The position numbers and the translations under genes were made by a program. From Strix aluco (Eukaryota > Chordata > Aves > Strigiformes > Strigidae), in the NCBI RefSeq assembly GCF_031877795.1, contig NC_133942.1, positions 3,720,001 through 3,784,000 on the forward strand: a DNA stretch of 64,000 nucleotides. The letters run 5' to 3'. This document shows, one piece after another, positions 1 to 13,600 of this stretch. Each line of letters opens with the position of its first letter. Positions within the stretch are counted from its first letter, which is position 1. Below the pieces are notes generated by a model. It saw only the letters and a program-made list of their open reading frames with translations. It made no database searches and was not told the origin of the DNA.

Positions 1-3000
1 CTGTTTCACTTTGAGTCCTTAGTAATTTATTTTTTTTAATTTAGAGATCGTTAGGCTTATGAATTTTTTTCACTTTCATAGCCCTGATCCCACGGCTTAG
101 GGTGGGTGCAGCCCCATGTTTTTATCTGAAGCTACATAATGATCATATCAAGGCAGACTCTTGTAGTCTGGGGGTGTCTCTCAAATAAACATGAACTTTA
201 TCAACATCTCCGTAACAGCAAAGAAACTCTAAACCCAATGTAAAGTTTCTTTGCTTGTGCTGAAGCCAGTTCCCTTTCCCCTTGCACATTGTGAGTAAGT
301 GAAAGCGAAGAGTTTTGTGTCCCGAGTTAATCTTTCTGTGGTGCATTGGTGGGGATTGTGCCCTTGCTGCTCTCAGGCTTTATCTGAGCAAGAAAATTGG
401 CCACAGGAATTTTGCAGTGATGCTTGCATGTGAGAAGATGGGAGCTTGCTCTGACTCTCTGTTTCGGGTTGCTTTGCACTGCTGGTGGTTAGAAGAAAAC
501 ATGCTCGTGAATGGATCAAATCTGACGCCGAGCTGTGGAGTCAATCCTGTCAGTGAAACAGAAAGGTTAATGGTGCTGCCTCTACACAGGCACTTCCCAG
601 AGCAAAACTGTGTGTTAACTATAAATTTCCTGATTTGCAAACACCTCTGTGGCCACAGGGTTGGGTTTAATAGACAAACTTTTTTTGGAGCGGTATGTTT
701 TTTCAACCTTCACTCTACTTCAGCGAGTATTTAATTTTTTTTTCCCCTTCTGAAGAAGCTAATAAGTAAAAATGGGAATAAAATCAAGTATTCTGAAGTG
801 GCTGAGCTTCTGACCATTTGTGTGTGTGTGAATGTGACTTCTGGAAGAAGAGCCCAAATGCAATGTGGCAGGCAAACTGGAATTAAAGAAAACTTGTAAT
901 AAATAACTCTTGATTAAAGTGTAGGTTATGGGAGTATATGAAAAACACAGACATTACACAACTCAAAATCATATCCTGGTAACATGCTTTAGAAATAACT
1001 GACTAATGAATGTCTCAAACTGCTGCCAGACTTCTTTGAAAAGTCATGGAAAACTAGGAGAGAGATAAAAATGTGACATCTGGAACCAAGTTACAATTTC
1101 TCATACAGAGCAGAGGAGTTGCAAAAGAAAAAGCCGCTCCGTCTCCAAGATCAAGCCTTCGGTGGGGGAGACCACACGCGGCTGCCTGTTTGCTCCTGAC
1201 AAATGCAGCAGCTCTCGGCATAACGTGGACGAGCAGCCCCTCCTGTAATACCCCTGGGCACGATTTCTGGCCTTGCATCTTCAGCAGGTGTTAAGAAAAG
1301 GATGAGCGTGAGCATAAAGATGCCAGTTATATTTTTTTCCCGCCACTGAACCTTTTTTAGCTCTACTATATTCCGTGTTTGATTCAGTGGAAAAATACAA
1401 CCTGCCATTTTATCACCCAGTCGCTCAGTCCTGTATTGTCTTTTTGCAGTTCCTCGTGGTCAGCCCTTATCTGTAACATGCTGAGTTACTGGGTTACGAT
1501 CATCAATCTTTGCCATTTCACTGCTTGTTTCCCTTTCCCAGATACTATTTTGAAGAGCCCAAATCCCAGCAGACCTTCTTCTGTCAAAGAACCAACTGTT
1601 TATTCCTTTCTATCCAAGCAAAAACCTTCCTCTCTTATGCTGTGTTTCCTTAAAATCCTTTAGTGAAGGGTGTTGCAAAACCATTTTGGAAATCCAGGTA
1701 GCCTGACCCATCTGCAGGTCAGATCTTCCTTATCTACACGGTGGTTGACTCCTCCGGAGAGCTCGGATGGGTTCATGAAGCAGGAAAAGAGTTGCCTTTT
1801 CCCAAGTCCAGAAGTAATGCTGGTTAAAGATGACAGTTTTCCTTATTCTTACTAATTTATCTTTGTGACTCACTGCTCTTCGTTTTGTCTGTTTACTCCC
1901 TGACTTCTTGACTCTTCCCACAAGACAATCTGAACTCAGAGACTTGGGCTGTGTTTTTGTCCCCTCCCTGCAGAGCGTGGTGGGAATCCTTCCAGCTTCT
2001 TCCCTGGCATCTGCAGACGCAATAAATTCATTTAGCCTTATCCTCGCCGAGTCTTGCTTTTTATTCCCATATTGTGTGTACGCGCTCTTTGGCAGGCTTC
2101 CTGCTCTTGTGGAGCCTGAAGAAGATAACCACTAGTTTTGATGCTTCTTGCTAGCTGTCCCCCAAACTTTTCCGGCTGATGTTAGCATTTTTGGACCCTG
2201 CTGAGCCAAAAAGAGGAAGGTGACGGGAGCTCACTGCTCCTCTGCTGTAGCCTGCACATCCCCAGGCAGTAGTGCCCAGGCACGGAGCCCATTAAATATC
2301 GGGTGATTTTGTCATGTTTTAGATCCAGCACAAGCGCACACAGCAGTGAAAATTCAGGTTTTTAACATGTGCTGATTGTCAGGGTGCCTTTGGGGGCAGT
2401 GGGTATGGCGTGCTGGGGAGGAAGAGGTCAGCCCCAAACTGCCTCTTTGCAGACTTAAAATCAAAACTAAATTGGCTTTGACAAGATAGGATCTGGAGAG
2501 AAAATGTTTCTCACTAAGCTGTGAGGGCAAAGGTGCTTTCAACTTGTGGTTGTGCTGAGTCTGCCTTAAATACTAGGTGGGATCAAAGCGAGAGGAGTCC
2601 TATTTTAACAATGCCAAGAAGTTAAAACTTCCCATTGCAAATCGAAACCCGGTTAGAGAAAAATGCCATAAAACACAATAAAACTGTCCTGAACATTAAT
2701 TTCTTCTTGCAGGTCTTATTTGGAGATTTGAGAGAGCTTTGGAGAATTTAAGGTCCAGCTCAGCTCCTTGGAGAGAGGTCCTGGGGGCTTTTCTATTTCC
2801 CATTCCCATTTCTATTTCACGGCTCAGACCATGGCTCATTAGCGCTGTTTTTCTTGGCTGAAATTAGGGGGCTTCTCCAGCATTTGGGGAAGGGCTGGAA
2901 TACTCTTGAGGTTATTTGAATTGCATTTGGGTGCATACATGGGGGTCCTAAAATACAGGTTTTTTCACCCGTTTCTCTCTTTTCTGGGGAAACCTTTTCT

Positions 3001-4514
3001 CCTCTAAACTTAAGCTGCAAAATATCTCAGATCATGTGTCCGAGGCTTTTGACGTGTTTGGCAATTTCTGCGTTTTCCTCCTTCGAGAGCCTAATTTTTT
3101 TATTCCCCTCTCCCCACATGAACCTTTTCAGGTTTGACATAGCTTTGCATGTTATTATAAATGATGCTTTCTATTACCTGCAGTGGTTTTGACAGTTCCC
3201 TGATGGATGTTATGTAGTAAAGCATCACAGAGATACTTCATGAAATAGCAATGATACAGAAAATGGAGTTGGCCCTTAATTTTTATTTTTTTTTTTTGGT
3301 CAGATTTAGAGGCTTCTGTCCTGGGTTTCTACCCTGGTTGCCAGCAGTGAAGTCTGCAGGACTAGGTTTGGTCCATCTGTGTGGGCACATGCTGTCTTAA
3401 AAGCTTTGTTTGACTGTGTAGATGCACCCTCTGGTACAACCTCTGACCATCTTGTGAGCCCGGTAACCTTCTTTAACCCTAGTGGAAGAAATGAAGTAGT
3501 TAAACTACCTGATTTGATAATCCATAATTGTCTGTTTGCTTTAGTTCATTGTTAAGATAGTTTGGAGCAGAGGAGTAATTTTGCATGGGTTTATTAATGA
3601 CAGAAGAGAGTTTGAGCCCTCAGAGGGGGCTCAAGGCTGGAGGGCTCATATCTATTCCAGCTCTACTCCTTCTTAGGTTTCAAGCAATTTGCATCCTACA
3701 AAGGATGAGTAGTTGCTCCTGGGCTTTGAAGGAATACAGAAGAGTCAAGACACCTGTGAAAGGGAGCAGAAGTTTGACAGCTGCTGAAACTGGGACAATA
3801 CGTCCACATAAAAAACTTTACATGTCAAGTAAATGATGCTTCTGCAAAGCAGTATTGAGAGTGAGTGTGGCCCTTCTAAGGGTAGGGAAGAGAAATGCAT
3901 TTCATAAAGAGTACAGAAACAGGGAGGGAAAGAGTGTTTGCCTAATTTCTAGTTATCAAGGAGTTTCTGTAAGGGTGTCATAGCACACGTGGTTTGTGGT
4001 TTTTGAAAGTTCAGATTTCATCTGGTCCAAAGAAATTTTGCAAGAGACACAACTATGGCTTTGGTGGGGAACGACTGTACTGTGTTCAGCAGTAAGGGTT
4101 TTGAGTCGGGTTGTAACGGAGTTTTTCCTGCTTTTTTGGGGTGATTTTGGTGCAGGGTGGGGCCTGTCTGAGAAAAGTGCTTTCCTTCTCAAGTGCCTTA
4201 ATGTGAAAATGAAAGCACTGACCAAAGAGAACATCTTCAGAGGTAAGAGATGAAAGATTTTAGGGTGAAAAAAAGAAATAAACCACAGAGGACATGGTTT
4301 AAGAATGGATACTGTCCTTGGGGATTGTGGAAGTTGTTAGGGTTGTTGTGGAAAAAGATGATAAGGAGGTTAGCTGAAGAGCTTCGTAGAGTTAATGGTA
4401 ATACTGGAGAAATGTGCTGGGGCTTTCTCTAAACCTGAAAGTTTTCTAGGGAGAATTAGGGAGGGAAGAAAGCAAACAAAGAATAAGTAATTAACGTAAC
4501 CTTTCTTTCATCAG
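1..4514 (+). other. Intron of ZNF592 (partial), no exon seen
   Basis: This stretch ends at a polypyrimidine-AG acceptor (AG at 4513-4514) in front of the first recognisable zinc-finger exon. Short ORFs occur on both strands, but none carries C2H2 spacing or another known domain. I recognise no repeat here beyond short T or A runs. It is most likely the 3' part of a ZNF592 intron. The large N-terminal exon known from the family would lie to the left of the window. Confidence 0.6.
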
Positions 4515-4693
4515 ACGTGTCAAGTGTGCCAGATGATGCTGCCCAACCAGTGCAGCTACTGTGCTCACCAGAGGATCCACGCTCACAAGTCTCCCTACTG
4601 CTGTCCAGAGTGCGGAGCTGTCTGCCGCTCTGCCTATTTCCAAACTCACGTCAAGGAGAACTGCCTGCATTACTCCCGCAAAGTTGGCTTCAG
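4515..4693 (+). CDS. ZNF592: ZNF592 exon (first in window)
   Basis: The acceptor is ...TTTCATCAG (ends 4514) and the donor is GTTTGT at 4694. In the frame starting at 4515 it reads [20 protein letters not shown] and continues into a second finger, [17 protein letters not shown]. That is two adjacent C2H2 units joined by a short linker. The exon ends with two bases (AG) of a split Arg codon completed at 9266. Overlapping ORFs in the other two frames are shadows. Confidence 0.92.
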
Positions 4694-7600
4694 GTTTGTG
4701 CAGCTCCAGAGGGTCCGTGCCGAGATGGCGAGAGGGAATGGGAAACTGGGATTTAGATCTTTGGAAATGCGTCTGCCTTACAGCAGAAACGAAAGAGGAT
4801 GTAGCCCGGGCCTGGCGTGGTTTTCTGCATGACAAAACACATTTGAAATGGGGAATTACTAAATGGATTTAAGAGGAGGTTTCTGAGAGCAGAAATGATT
4901 TTGAGGCAGCTTTAAGCTGAAGGACACTTGTGTTGAATTCAAGTTGCAAACAGGCATCTCTGGATTGATATTTACAGCAAATGGATTGCAGATCTTAATC
5001 TTCCAAATCTCTTTAAGGTTTGAACTTATATTTATGTCAGTTATAATGGACTGGGGGATGTGTGCCATCGTGAGACGCTCATAGATTATTTTCTTGTATG
5101 CCCCTACAACTCTCCAAACACTTCTCGTGAACTGAGACAGATGCAGAAAGGCTCCCAAGGTTCTGGATGCGGTGGTGTGTATGTGCATGCCTTGTCTTTT
5201 CTCCAACCAAACTGATTGCTTTAATAAAAGACATTGTTTTCCCTACAAGCCTTTCTTCCCTGGCATGTTTAGATCACCTCAGCTGCGGCACAGCCCTTAA
5301 GGCACGGATGATTTGCTTGGGAGATGAGAATAGGTGACTTCTTATGATTCCTTAAAGTTATGTTTTTTTCTCCAATTGATACTTTGAAATTTAAAATGAA
5401 TAGGGCAGTTTCTGCTCTTGGAGCTGTTCTTTTAAGATGTCTGCAAATTCAGGAAGCCTCCACTGTGTGGTTTGTTCTGAAATCACACTTAGGTTTTCAA
5501 GGGCTTTTTCTTTCAACCATGAAGACAAGAGACACATAACAAACCAATTCTGAATTTAATTATATACAGATAAGGTTTTTTTATGTGGGATCTGATTTGA
5601 GGGAGCACAGCCCACAACAAAGAATTAATTCCGTTGCAAATTAAATGGCTGTGATACTCAGGCTGTTTGAAAATGAGTTCATGTGAGAGAAGGAGGAAAG
5701 CTGCTAAAAAAATATTTTCCCTGAGACGGAAAAACGGGAATGGAGTAGATGTCAGAAAACTAACCACGGGTTTGGTGCAGTTCTTTGGACTTCACTGGCA
5801 CCTGAGAATCCCAAATGCAGCAGAACTTCATCACGCAGAGCCGCTTGTGCAGCATCCCCATCCTCATCGATTCCTTGATCAATAACGTGTCACAGGGTTA
5901 CGCTGGCCTGAGCTGCGTTATATAGGAAGCTCAGTCTTTTAGCAGTGATCCAGTGCAAGTCCTTTCTCCTCTGTCTCCAACTGATGGGCTCACAGTGTAC
6001 AACGGAGCTTGGTCCTGACTCTTTAAGTGTATGACCTGGCATTTTTTAAAAACGTTATTCGTTCCAGATGTATTACAGTAATATCTTTATGATGCCTTAA
6101 TCCTTGTCAGCAACGAGAGCTTCCATCCGTCTACAGATGTCATTAGCAAGTATCTGCTTTCCGTGCCAGGGGCATTAATGAAGATCTAAACCAAGACAGA
6201 GCTCAAGAATGATACGTACGGATTTTTTAGCTTTACCTGGCTTCTCTAGAAGCTAAATTTCTTTAACTTCTCCTCTAAATGGCATCTGCTCAAGCTCATC
6301 TGTGAAAACTGAGTCCACCAGACAGGTGAACTTCTGGCTGCGCTATCCTTGTTATCCTGCCTGGCTCTGCTGTGGGGTTGATGCCATTGGCATTGTTGAA
6401 AACAGAAGAAAAAAATCTTAGTTGCAGAACTGTATCTAGATAATCCATGGCATCTGCCCTGTGGTCACGTAGCGACTTTACTTCTTTTCTTTCACTTTTG
6501 TTACTTGCAGAGCTGAAAAGCTGACGAGTTCTTTTAAATCCTTCCCAGGATCAGCTTGACTTGCTGCTTCTCACTATATCCCTGTTTTTCTTGAATTTCT
6601 GATGCACAACTTTGGTTTTGTTTTTGTGACCAGTCCTTATCCTGTCTCCTTTTCTGGTAATACCCCAGCACATTCAATTAAGTTTGGAGTAAGATTGTTT
6701 TATTTGGGTTTTAGTCACGGCTAGTGGTTGCACTGAAAATGAGAAAGGTCTTCTGTAGTTAAAAATGAAAATCAACAGGCCTGTCCTAAAGGCTCCTTTC
6801 CACTTGGCTCCAAGTGTCACCTCCCCACCTTTTCCAAGCACCTTCCAGCTGTTCTCACTGATTTAGGACTTGTTTTCCTGCTCGGTGCCATCTGGAGAGT
6901 TGAGAGGCTGGAAGGTGAAGGCACAGGAAGCGTTCAGAGGGTTAAGGCAACATCTTCTAGCTTTATCTTCTCTCACAGGATGCTTTCCAAGACCTTTACG
7001 CCACCCCTCCTTGCCCTGAGGCTATCCAAGAGTCTTCTCTTGTAAGTTATTCCCCCATGCTGGGGAGATGATAGCAGAATTTACAATTTGCAGAAATTAC
7101 GTGGCAAGGCTCTGACATCTTCCATCCACTTTGTTCTGCTAATTAGTTTACTTTATCAAGCTTTGTCCTTCTGGCACTGGAATTCTTGATTACAAAGTGT
7201 CTGTTGTTTAAACTTCCATTTACTGTAAATTAAATAAACTTGTGATCATTTGACCCTGAGTTACTACTTAGTTCATCCCTAATTCTAAATGAAGTACTTA
7301 CCAAAACCGAGTGTAATGCAGAACCACCCCTTGTTAGCCCAGGGAGTGTTTGTGGAAGAAGCCCATCAGATATTCCTGGATGTCCCAGCCAGATCTTACT
7401 GTCAGGATTAGCATTTGTTCTTCCATTTATACTCGGGGAATGTATTCTTCCATAATAACACAGTTCCTGGTGTTACTATTCTAGAAGGTCTCTCTCCCTT
7501 TCTCACGTGAATGAGGATCAGGCAGAGCTACCCAAGCAGAATGTTTTCATGCTTCCCCAAAGATGACGCCAGCTGTTGTCATTGCTTCCCTCTCTACATT

Positions 7601-10600
7601 TAAGAAAACAGCATTTCTGTGTATATTCTGAGGAGAGAGGGTTTGGCTCCTTTGGGCTGGCTTCTGTCTAATGATCTTTTGAAGTGTAACTTCAAAGCGT
7701 GGGCTTGTTTCCTAAACGCTGTTGGGAGGCTCGTTTGGAGGGGAGGATAATCTAGCGGCTTGTTTGTTTTTGATACGGGTTTGGAGCTCTTCCAGTTGCT
7801 CGATAGCTGGGGTCCATCTGCGACGGCAGGGCCCGTGCCGCAGCGCTGCCAAACGCACAAACCCTAATAGCACTGCAGGCCAACGGCAGATACCACAATG
7901 AAGGAAAAAATATATTTATAAGGCAGCTTAACTCCAGGCTCGCTGGAGGAAGTTATCCCTTGTATCTCCCTCATCCTACTAGCACAAGCGTTGGCCCCCT
8001 GGACAACCCAGCTGAGCTCCTCCACTGTAACAGTCCGTACGTGCAGCGCTGGCTTAAGCGGAGATCTGCCGTTAGTCATTTTGATTGAATCTTCTTAGGA
8101 GAGGCTATTCTGGTCCCGGATCAGCACAGGTGCTCCTGTGGGGATGGTAACCCCATGGCCGGTGTGGCCGAGGCAGGCGAGGGCAGGTGCCTGCGTCCTC
8201 ACGTGCCCTCGTAGTGTCGGTGTGCGGCTGCTCTTGGAGCACAGCAGGCGGGTGGGTTCTCGGGAGAAGTATTAAAGTTAAATATAGTAAGGCTGCCAGT
8301 TGTTGCCATCGTGGGGGAGTATCGGGCAAGGCGTATCACAAGTGTGTGTTAGGAGGAGGGGCAGGCTGGGACCGACAGAGGGATCCTGGCTCTCCCCCTG
8401 GCCCCAGCTCTATGTTTTCAGCTGCCGAGAAGAATCATTTGACTCCATGTGCAACCTCTGCTTCTTTCTCTCTCTCCTCCTGGAGCATCCACCCGGCTCC
8501 CAGACAAGCACTTCCCAGGCAACACCTGTGTCTTAATGATTTTAATGAGCTTAATCAGTTCCTTGGGTGTTTCTGTTGCTGTTTTCAGTATCTTTGCTGT
8601 TGCTGTCATTATTTTCTAGTGCTTAGTGGAGTATAAGAAGCAGTTGTATAGGGTTACTGAAGATCTCCTAGCTGAATATTCTTTTTATTTTGTATTGGGG
8701 ACTAACTGGTATTTATGCTGCTTATTGCTACCTAGACATCTCCTCAGATACTTTTACTTTAGTTCTTCACTTGTTCCTGTGGTGGAATTGGCTTTCACAG
8801 ATGCAGGGCTGGCATTTTGCTGAACCACATCTTCCTTTATTCTTTCTCTGTTGTTTTAGTCTCTGAAAGCCTCTTTTATAGATCTTGTGTGCTTGTTGCC
8901 AACATCTGCCCAGAGAGGTTGTGGCTGCCCCCTCCCTGGAAGGGTTCAAGGCCAGGTTGGACGGGGCTTTGGGCAACCTGGGCTAGTGGAAGGTGGCCCT
9001 GCCCATGGCAGGGGGTTGGAGCTGGATGATCTTTAAGGTCCCTTCCAACACAAACCATTCTGTGATTTGTTGATTCTGTGCAGTTGTGAGAACTGCCCAG
9101 CTTGTGAATTCCTGTATCATATTCCTCCTTGACTCTTCCATGTTGCTCCTGAAGAGACTAAATGAGGACCTGCGGTAGCGTGGTGCTTGCCTCCATCTGC
9201 GCCGCTTTGCGCGTGTGTTGGAAGCAACGCTGTGGCTGTAACTCGGCTCTTTGTGCACCCCCCAGGTGCATCCATTGTGGAGTTGTCTTCATGACCCTCG
9301 CCATGCTCAAAGTGCACATCCACGAGAAACACTGCGAAGTCTTCCACAAGTGTTCTTTTTGCCCAATGGCCTTCAAGTCAGCCGACAGCACCACGGCTCA
9401 CATGACCAGCCAGCACCCAGCAGAGTCTCACAAGACTACTCAGTAAGTATTTTGGGTTTATCTCTTCTCCTTCGCAGGGTAGCTCCAGGATTCCCCCTTT
9501 CCCTCCCAATTTTTTTGTGGTTTTGGTTTCTGTCCTCATATGAGAAGATCTGCTGGCAGGGGTCTGTTCCTAGCCGCAGTGTGTTCTCCTTGGTACGAAC
9601 ATGGTCTCCTGGGTAGGAGGAGAGGAGTTTGGGCAGGGAAGAGCTGAACATCCATGAAAGGAACTTAATTGTTGCCTCTTTGTCCGGCAGGACCCACAGT
9701 GGCACCTCTTGGTAGATGGCTTCAGGGCCACTGCTGCCTCTGGAACTCAAAAGGAAGAGGAGAGTTACACCATGCAGCATTGCCCCCAAAAATCACTAGA
9801 GAGACACCTCCTGTTTTTTCAACTCTGTAGCTTTCCCCTCCAAGACTTGAGCTAGTGCTGAAAATGTATGCTTTAAGGGAGGAACTATGGAAGGTGGGAT
9901 TGAAAGTAATGTGTAGCTAGCTAGTATACTTCGAGTTTGTTCCCATCTGTCTGCACTTACCGACACACATGCGTAGGTAGTTATGCATATGCACAGAAGT
10001 AAACTTATTTTTAGAAAGCTGTGGTATGTGCCTGAGGCATTTTGTTGTTCTTCCCAGTTGAGTTAATGGTCAGTTGTCCGTGTGGGTGTGTGTTGACAAT
10101 GCACTGAGAGGGTAGCCCTCCTCGGAAGCCCATCCCTTTCTGAAGTTGCTGAGATAATTTTTTCCACTGTCTTCTTAAGATAACTAATCAAGAGGCACTG
10201 AGTTTACTTTTTTTAATTGTTCCAGGGTGATCTACAAATGCTCTTGCGAGACGGTCTTTAACAAGAAGAAGCTGCTCCAAGAGCACTTCCAGCAGAACAC
10301 CAACAAGTTGTTAGTGGGAGTGTTTAAGTGCCCACAGTGTCAGCTGGTGTATATGCAGAAGCAGCAGTTAATGCAGCACGTTAAGGTAGGTAACTCCCAC
10401 CACTTACTGATACCACGTCCTGTGTTTTGAGTTCATCGAAAGTTTACATCAACTGTGTGAGGAAATTGGTTGAAGAAGTGGAAAGTTCTTGAGGAATGTA
10501 TTAGCAGAAAAGTAGACTACAATGATTTACAGTATTATCTGGAAACATGAGTGGAGCATTTTGTGGTAGCTGGTAATAATGCAGGCAGTTACTCTCATCT

Positions 10601-13600
10601 ATATTTAATTTAACCTGATGACAAAGGCTTGTTTTCTACAAAATCTTTCTGGGTTTTAACTGTTCTATATGAAACCCAAGGGAGTGATTAAACCAGGGTG
10701 GGAGCTTTATCTTTGGTTGGGGGACAGGGAGAAGTGTTCTCTGCTCTGTTACTCAATTTATATAACAAAAGCGGAATGTCCCTCTTTTGGGTGCTCACGT
10801 AGAGAGCTTTGGCCCCTTTGCAGCTGCCTGGGAGAGAGGCTGCATGGCATTTAACCTCCACTTGCCTGCAGAACCACACCAGATTGCAGAGGGGCGTGAC
10901 AGAGACAGCAGTGATTGCCCTGGAGGTACCAGCCTTTGGGAGGTGGGACCCCTCTCTTGGGTGTGTCCATGCTGGCACCACTCAGGCTGCTCCAGAAGAG
11001 GGTCTGAAATGGATAGTTGTGTGCAACCCCAAAACTTGGTGGAAATGGTGGTCTGGAGAGTGCTTTGAACCTGCCCTCCCTCAGTAATGCTCACGTTGCA
11101 TTAAGCACTGCAATAATCTATCTCACTGTCATTCATCGCTCTTTTATACATATGTAAGGCCAAGCGTTGTCCATTTGATGGTGGTTTCTAGCAGGATGTG
11201 TGTGAGGACTTGCAGATCTGTTTATCCCATAAACGTATGAGCACCTCAATTTTCTGTTGTTTTAGTCAGTGTGTTTCTATGTACAGTGTCTAACAACACT
11301 GCCACGGAAATCCTCTCAGATTTCTTGATAGCATTCTGAAGAAAGAGCTTGCAAAGTCTTATTTTCCTTTGATTAGAGAAAAAAGTGACATATTTTTTTT
11401 AATCAGTGGCTTTATTTTGTTTATACTTACACTTAAAAAGCAAGAAGATTCATCAGCTCACTGCAAAAAGCAAAACCCATTCAAAATTACTTTTTTGCTC
11501 TCCCCCCCCCATGCCTTTAACTTGCAAATCTGGAAATGCTTTGCATGCAATAATGAATTAAATTTTGAAGCCCTCCTGTGAAGTTGATGATTGCTAATCT
11601 TCCTGTATTATAGCTAGGAAAATAGAGTTGAGATTAAGGCTGGGACCTTCAAAGAGGCATTCAACCCCAATGCTAAAAGCAGGGCTTGAGTTGAGTTACA
11701 CAATTTGTTGTAGCTCATTTGCAAATCCCACCCTCCAGGGACCTGCCTGCAGCAGTTTGTGCACCAGCACCCTGACATCTTTGCAACAAAACTTTTGTCT
11801 TTTAACAGCCAGGCTGTATTTGGCCATCAACAAGTCTTTGAGATGGTAATTAAAGAAGGCTCCTCTCCTATCAGATCCTGCTCCTTTATGGAATACAGAG
11901 TTTCCAGGAGGTGCTGTCTAATGTGTCCCTACATGAAAAATAAAGAAACAGTGTGCCTTATCATCTTTCTTGGCTTTCCGTTGTTAAAGCGTAAGAGTAG
12001 GAGTTAGGAGGTCTGGTTCCTGTTAGTGATTCTGCAGAGAAGTCAGTTCATTTTTCTGTGCTCCTTCTTTTTCCCCCCCAGTGGTGTAATAACAGGAGAA
12101 ATGGAGTAATGGGTACTAATGTACTCTTTGCTCAGAAAACACTCTTGAGATTCCCAGATGGGGGAAAGGTGAACTGTTGGTGTTACCTTAAATAGCTGGC
12201 AGTGCTGTGGAGCAGCTGTCACTGCCCGGCCACTGCGTGGAAGAGCTTCTGCTGACATCAGCTGCATCAGGTGCAGAGCACACAGGCTTCTCAGATCAGA
12301 CCTTGTGTTTTGAAGTTTGTTTGGTGTCTAACCCAAAGACTTCCAAAGGCCTGGGGCCTTCGTGTGTTGAAACTTTACCCGTTATTAATTACTGTGCACA
12401 ATTAAACCTCTAAATTATCCTTTTGTGTGGATGAACTGTTGTTGTTCCTAGGGGAGTTTCTTGAGGTTTCTTTGGTATGTTGCTATTTTACTTGCTTTTG
12501 CTTTCCCACAGCTCTTCATTTCTGGATTATTTTCCTTATGTTCAATTTTCTTTGTTAAAATAACTTTTTGGGGGACTTTGGATTTTGGCCTGTTGAACAG
12601 CCAAAGAGCCTGGAGACGTATTCCTTGTAAGGCTGGTTTCTGGCTCTGTGCTTGCTTTTATGTGTCAGGAGCAAAGTTTTGAACCGTGAAAATGTAAATA
12701 GCAATAGACGGTGTGGAATTGAAGAAGGTAGCGTTGGAGAAACTGAGAGGTTGTCTCTTCCCATCCCTTGAGCAAAGATAAAGCAGCTTTGGAGCCCCCA
12801 AGATAATAGCAAACCTTTCATTCAGAGCTTACCAAATCTCGGTGTTTTTAGAGCTTAGGCTCTTGTAATAATGACAATTAACATTTCTCTTCCATTACAT
12901 ATTCCCTGTTTAACCAGAGTTCTCAGAGCTCGCCCAGAATGTTAAAGAGGCAGCACCAAGGAGGTGCTGTTGTCATGCAGGAAACATAAATAAAAGCTTC
13001 ATGTTTCTTGGGAAAATCTCTTGCTGGGGAAAGCACTGCAGCCAGCTTCAAGGGGAAATGGGAAGATGTGGGACCAAGCCATCAACATACTGTTTTGGGG
13101 GTGGGGAGCTTAAACTGCTTATTTAAATAATAGATGTTATTTATTTATAAATAAAGGTGTATAATACAAATTACATATAAATGTAATGTGTGATTCCATT
13201 ATTATTGTTATCCAGGGTGTTCATGGAGTCCCCCAAAATCCTGAGGAGCTCTCCAACTTTCGACAGAAATCTGAGAAGGCATCAAGGAACCAGGTTCATA
13301 TCCCACCAAAGGAGCTGTCGGTAGCCAACGGGACTTCCCACTCCCCTCTGCTGAGGAAGGACATGAGGGTGGAAGGACACAATCCCGAATCCAAGTCCAG
13401 ACTGAGAAGAACTGGTTGGACTTGCAAGGAATGTTCACAGTGGATCCCCGATCGGGAAACCTATGTGTCCCACATGAAGAGAAGTCATGGAAGGGTAAGG
13501 ACTCAGGTGAAACTCTTCAACTAGGTAACAAGATCTTTTTAGCAAAAGAGTCTGATAATCATTAATATTTGGGGCAAAAAGAAACCGAGAATCTATTTGA

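Noticed and set aside
315-734. 139-codon plus-strand ORF in the first ZNF592 intron
   Set aside because: No zinc-finger spacing, no splice-consistent edges and an overlapping frame on the other strand; likely chance.
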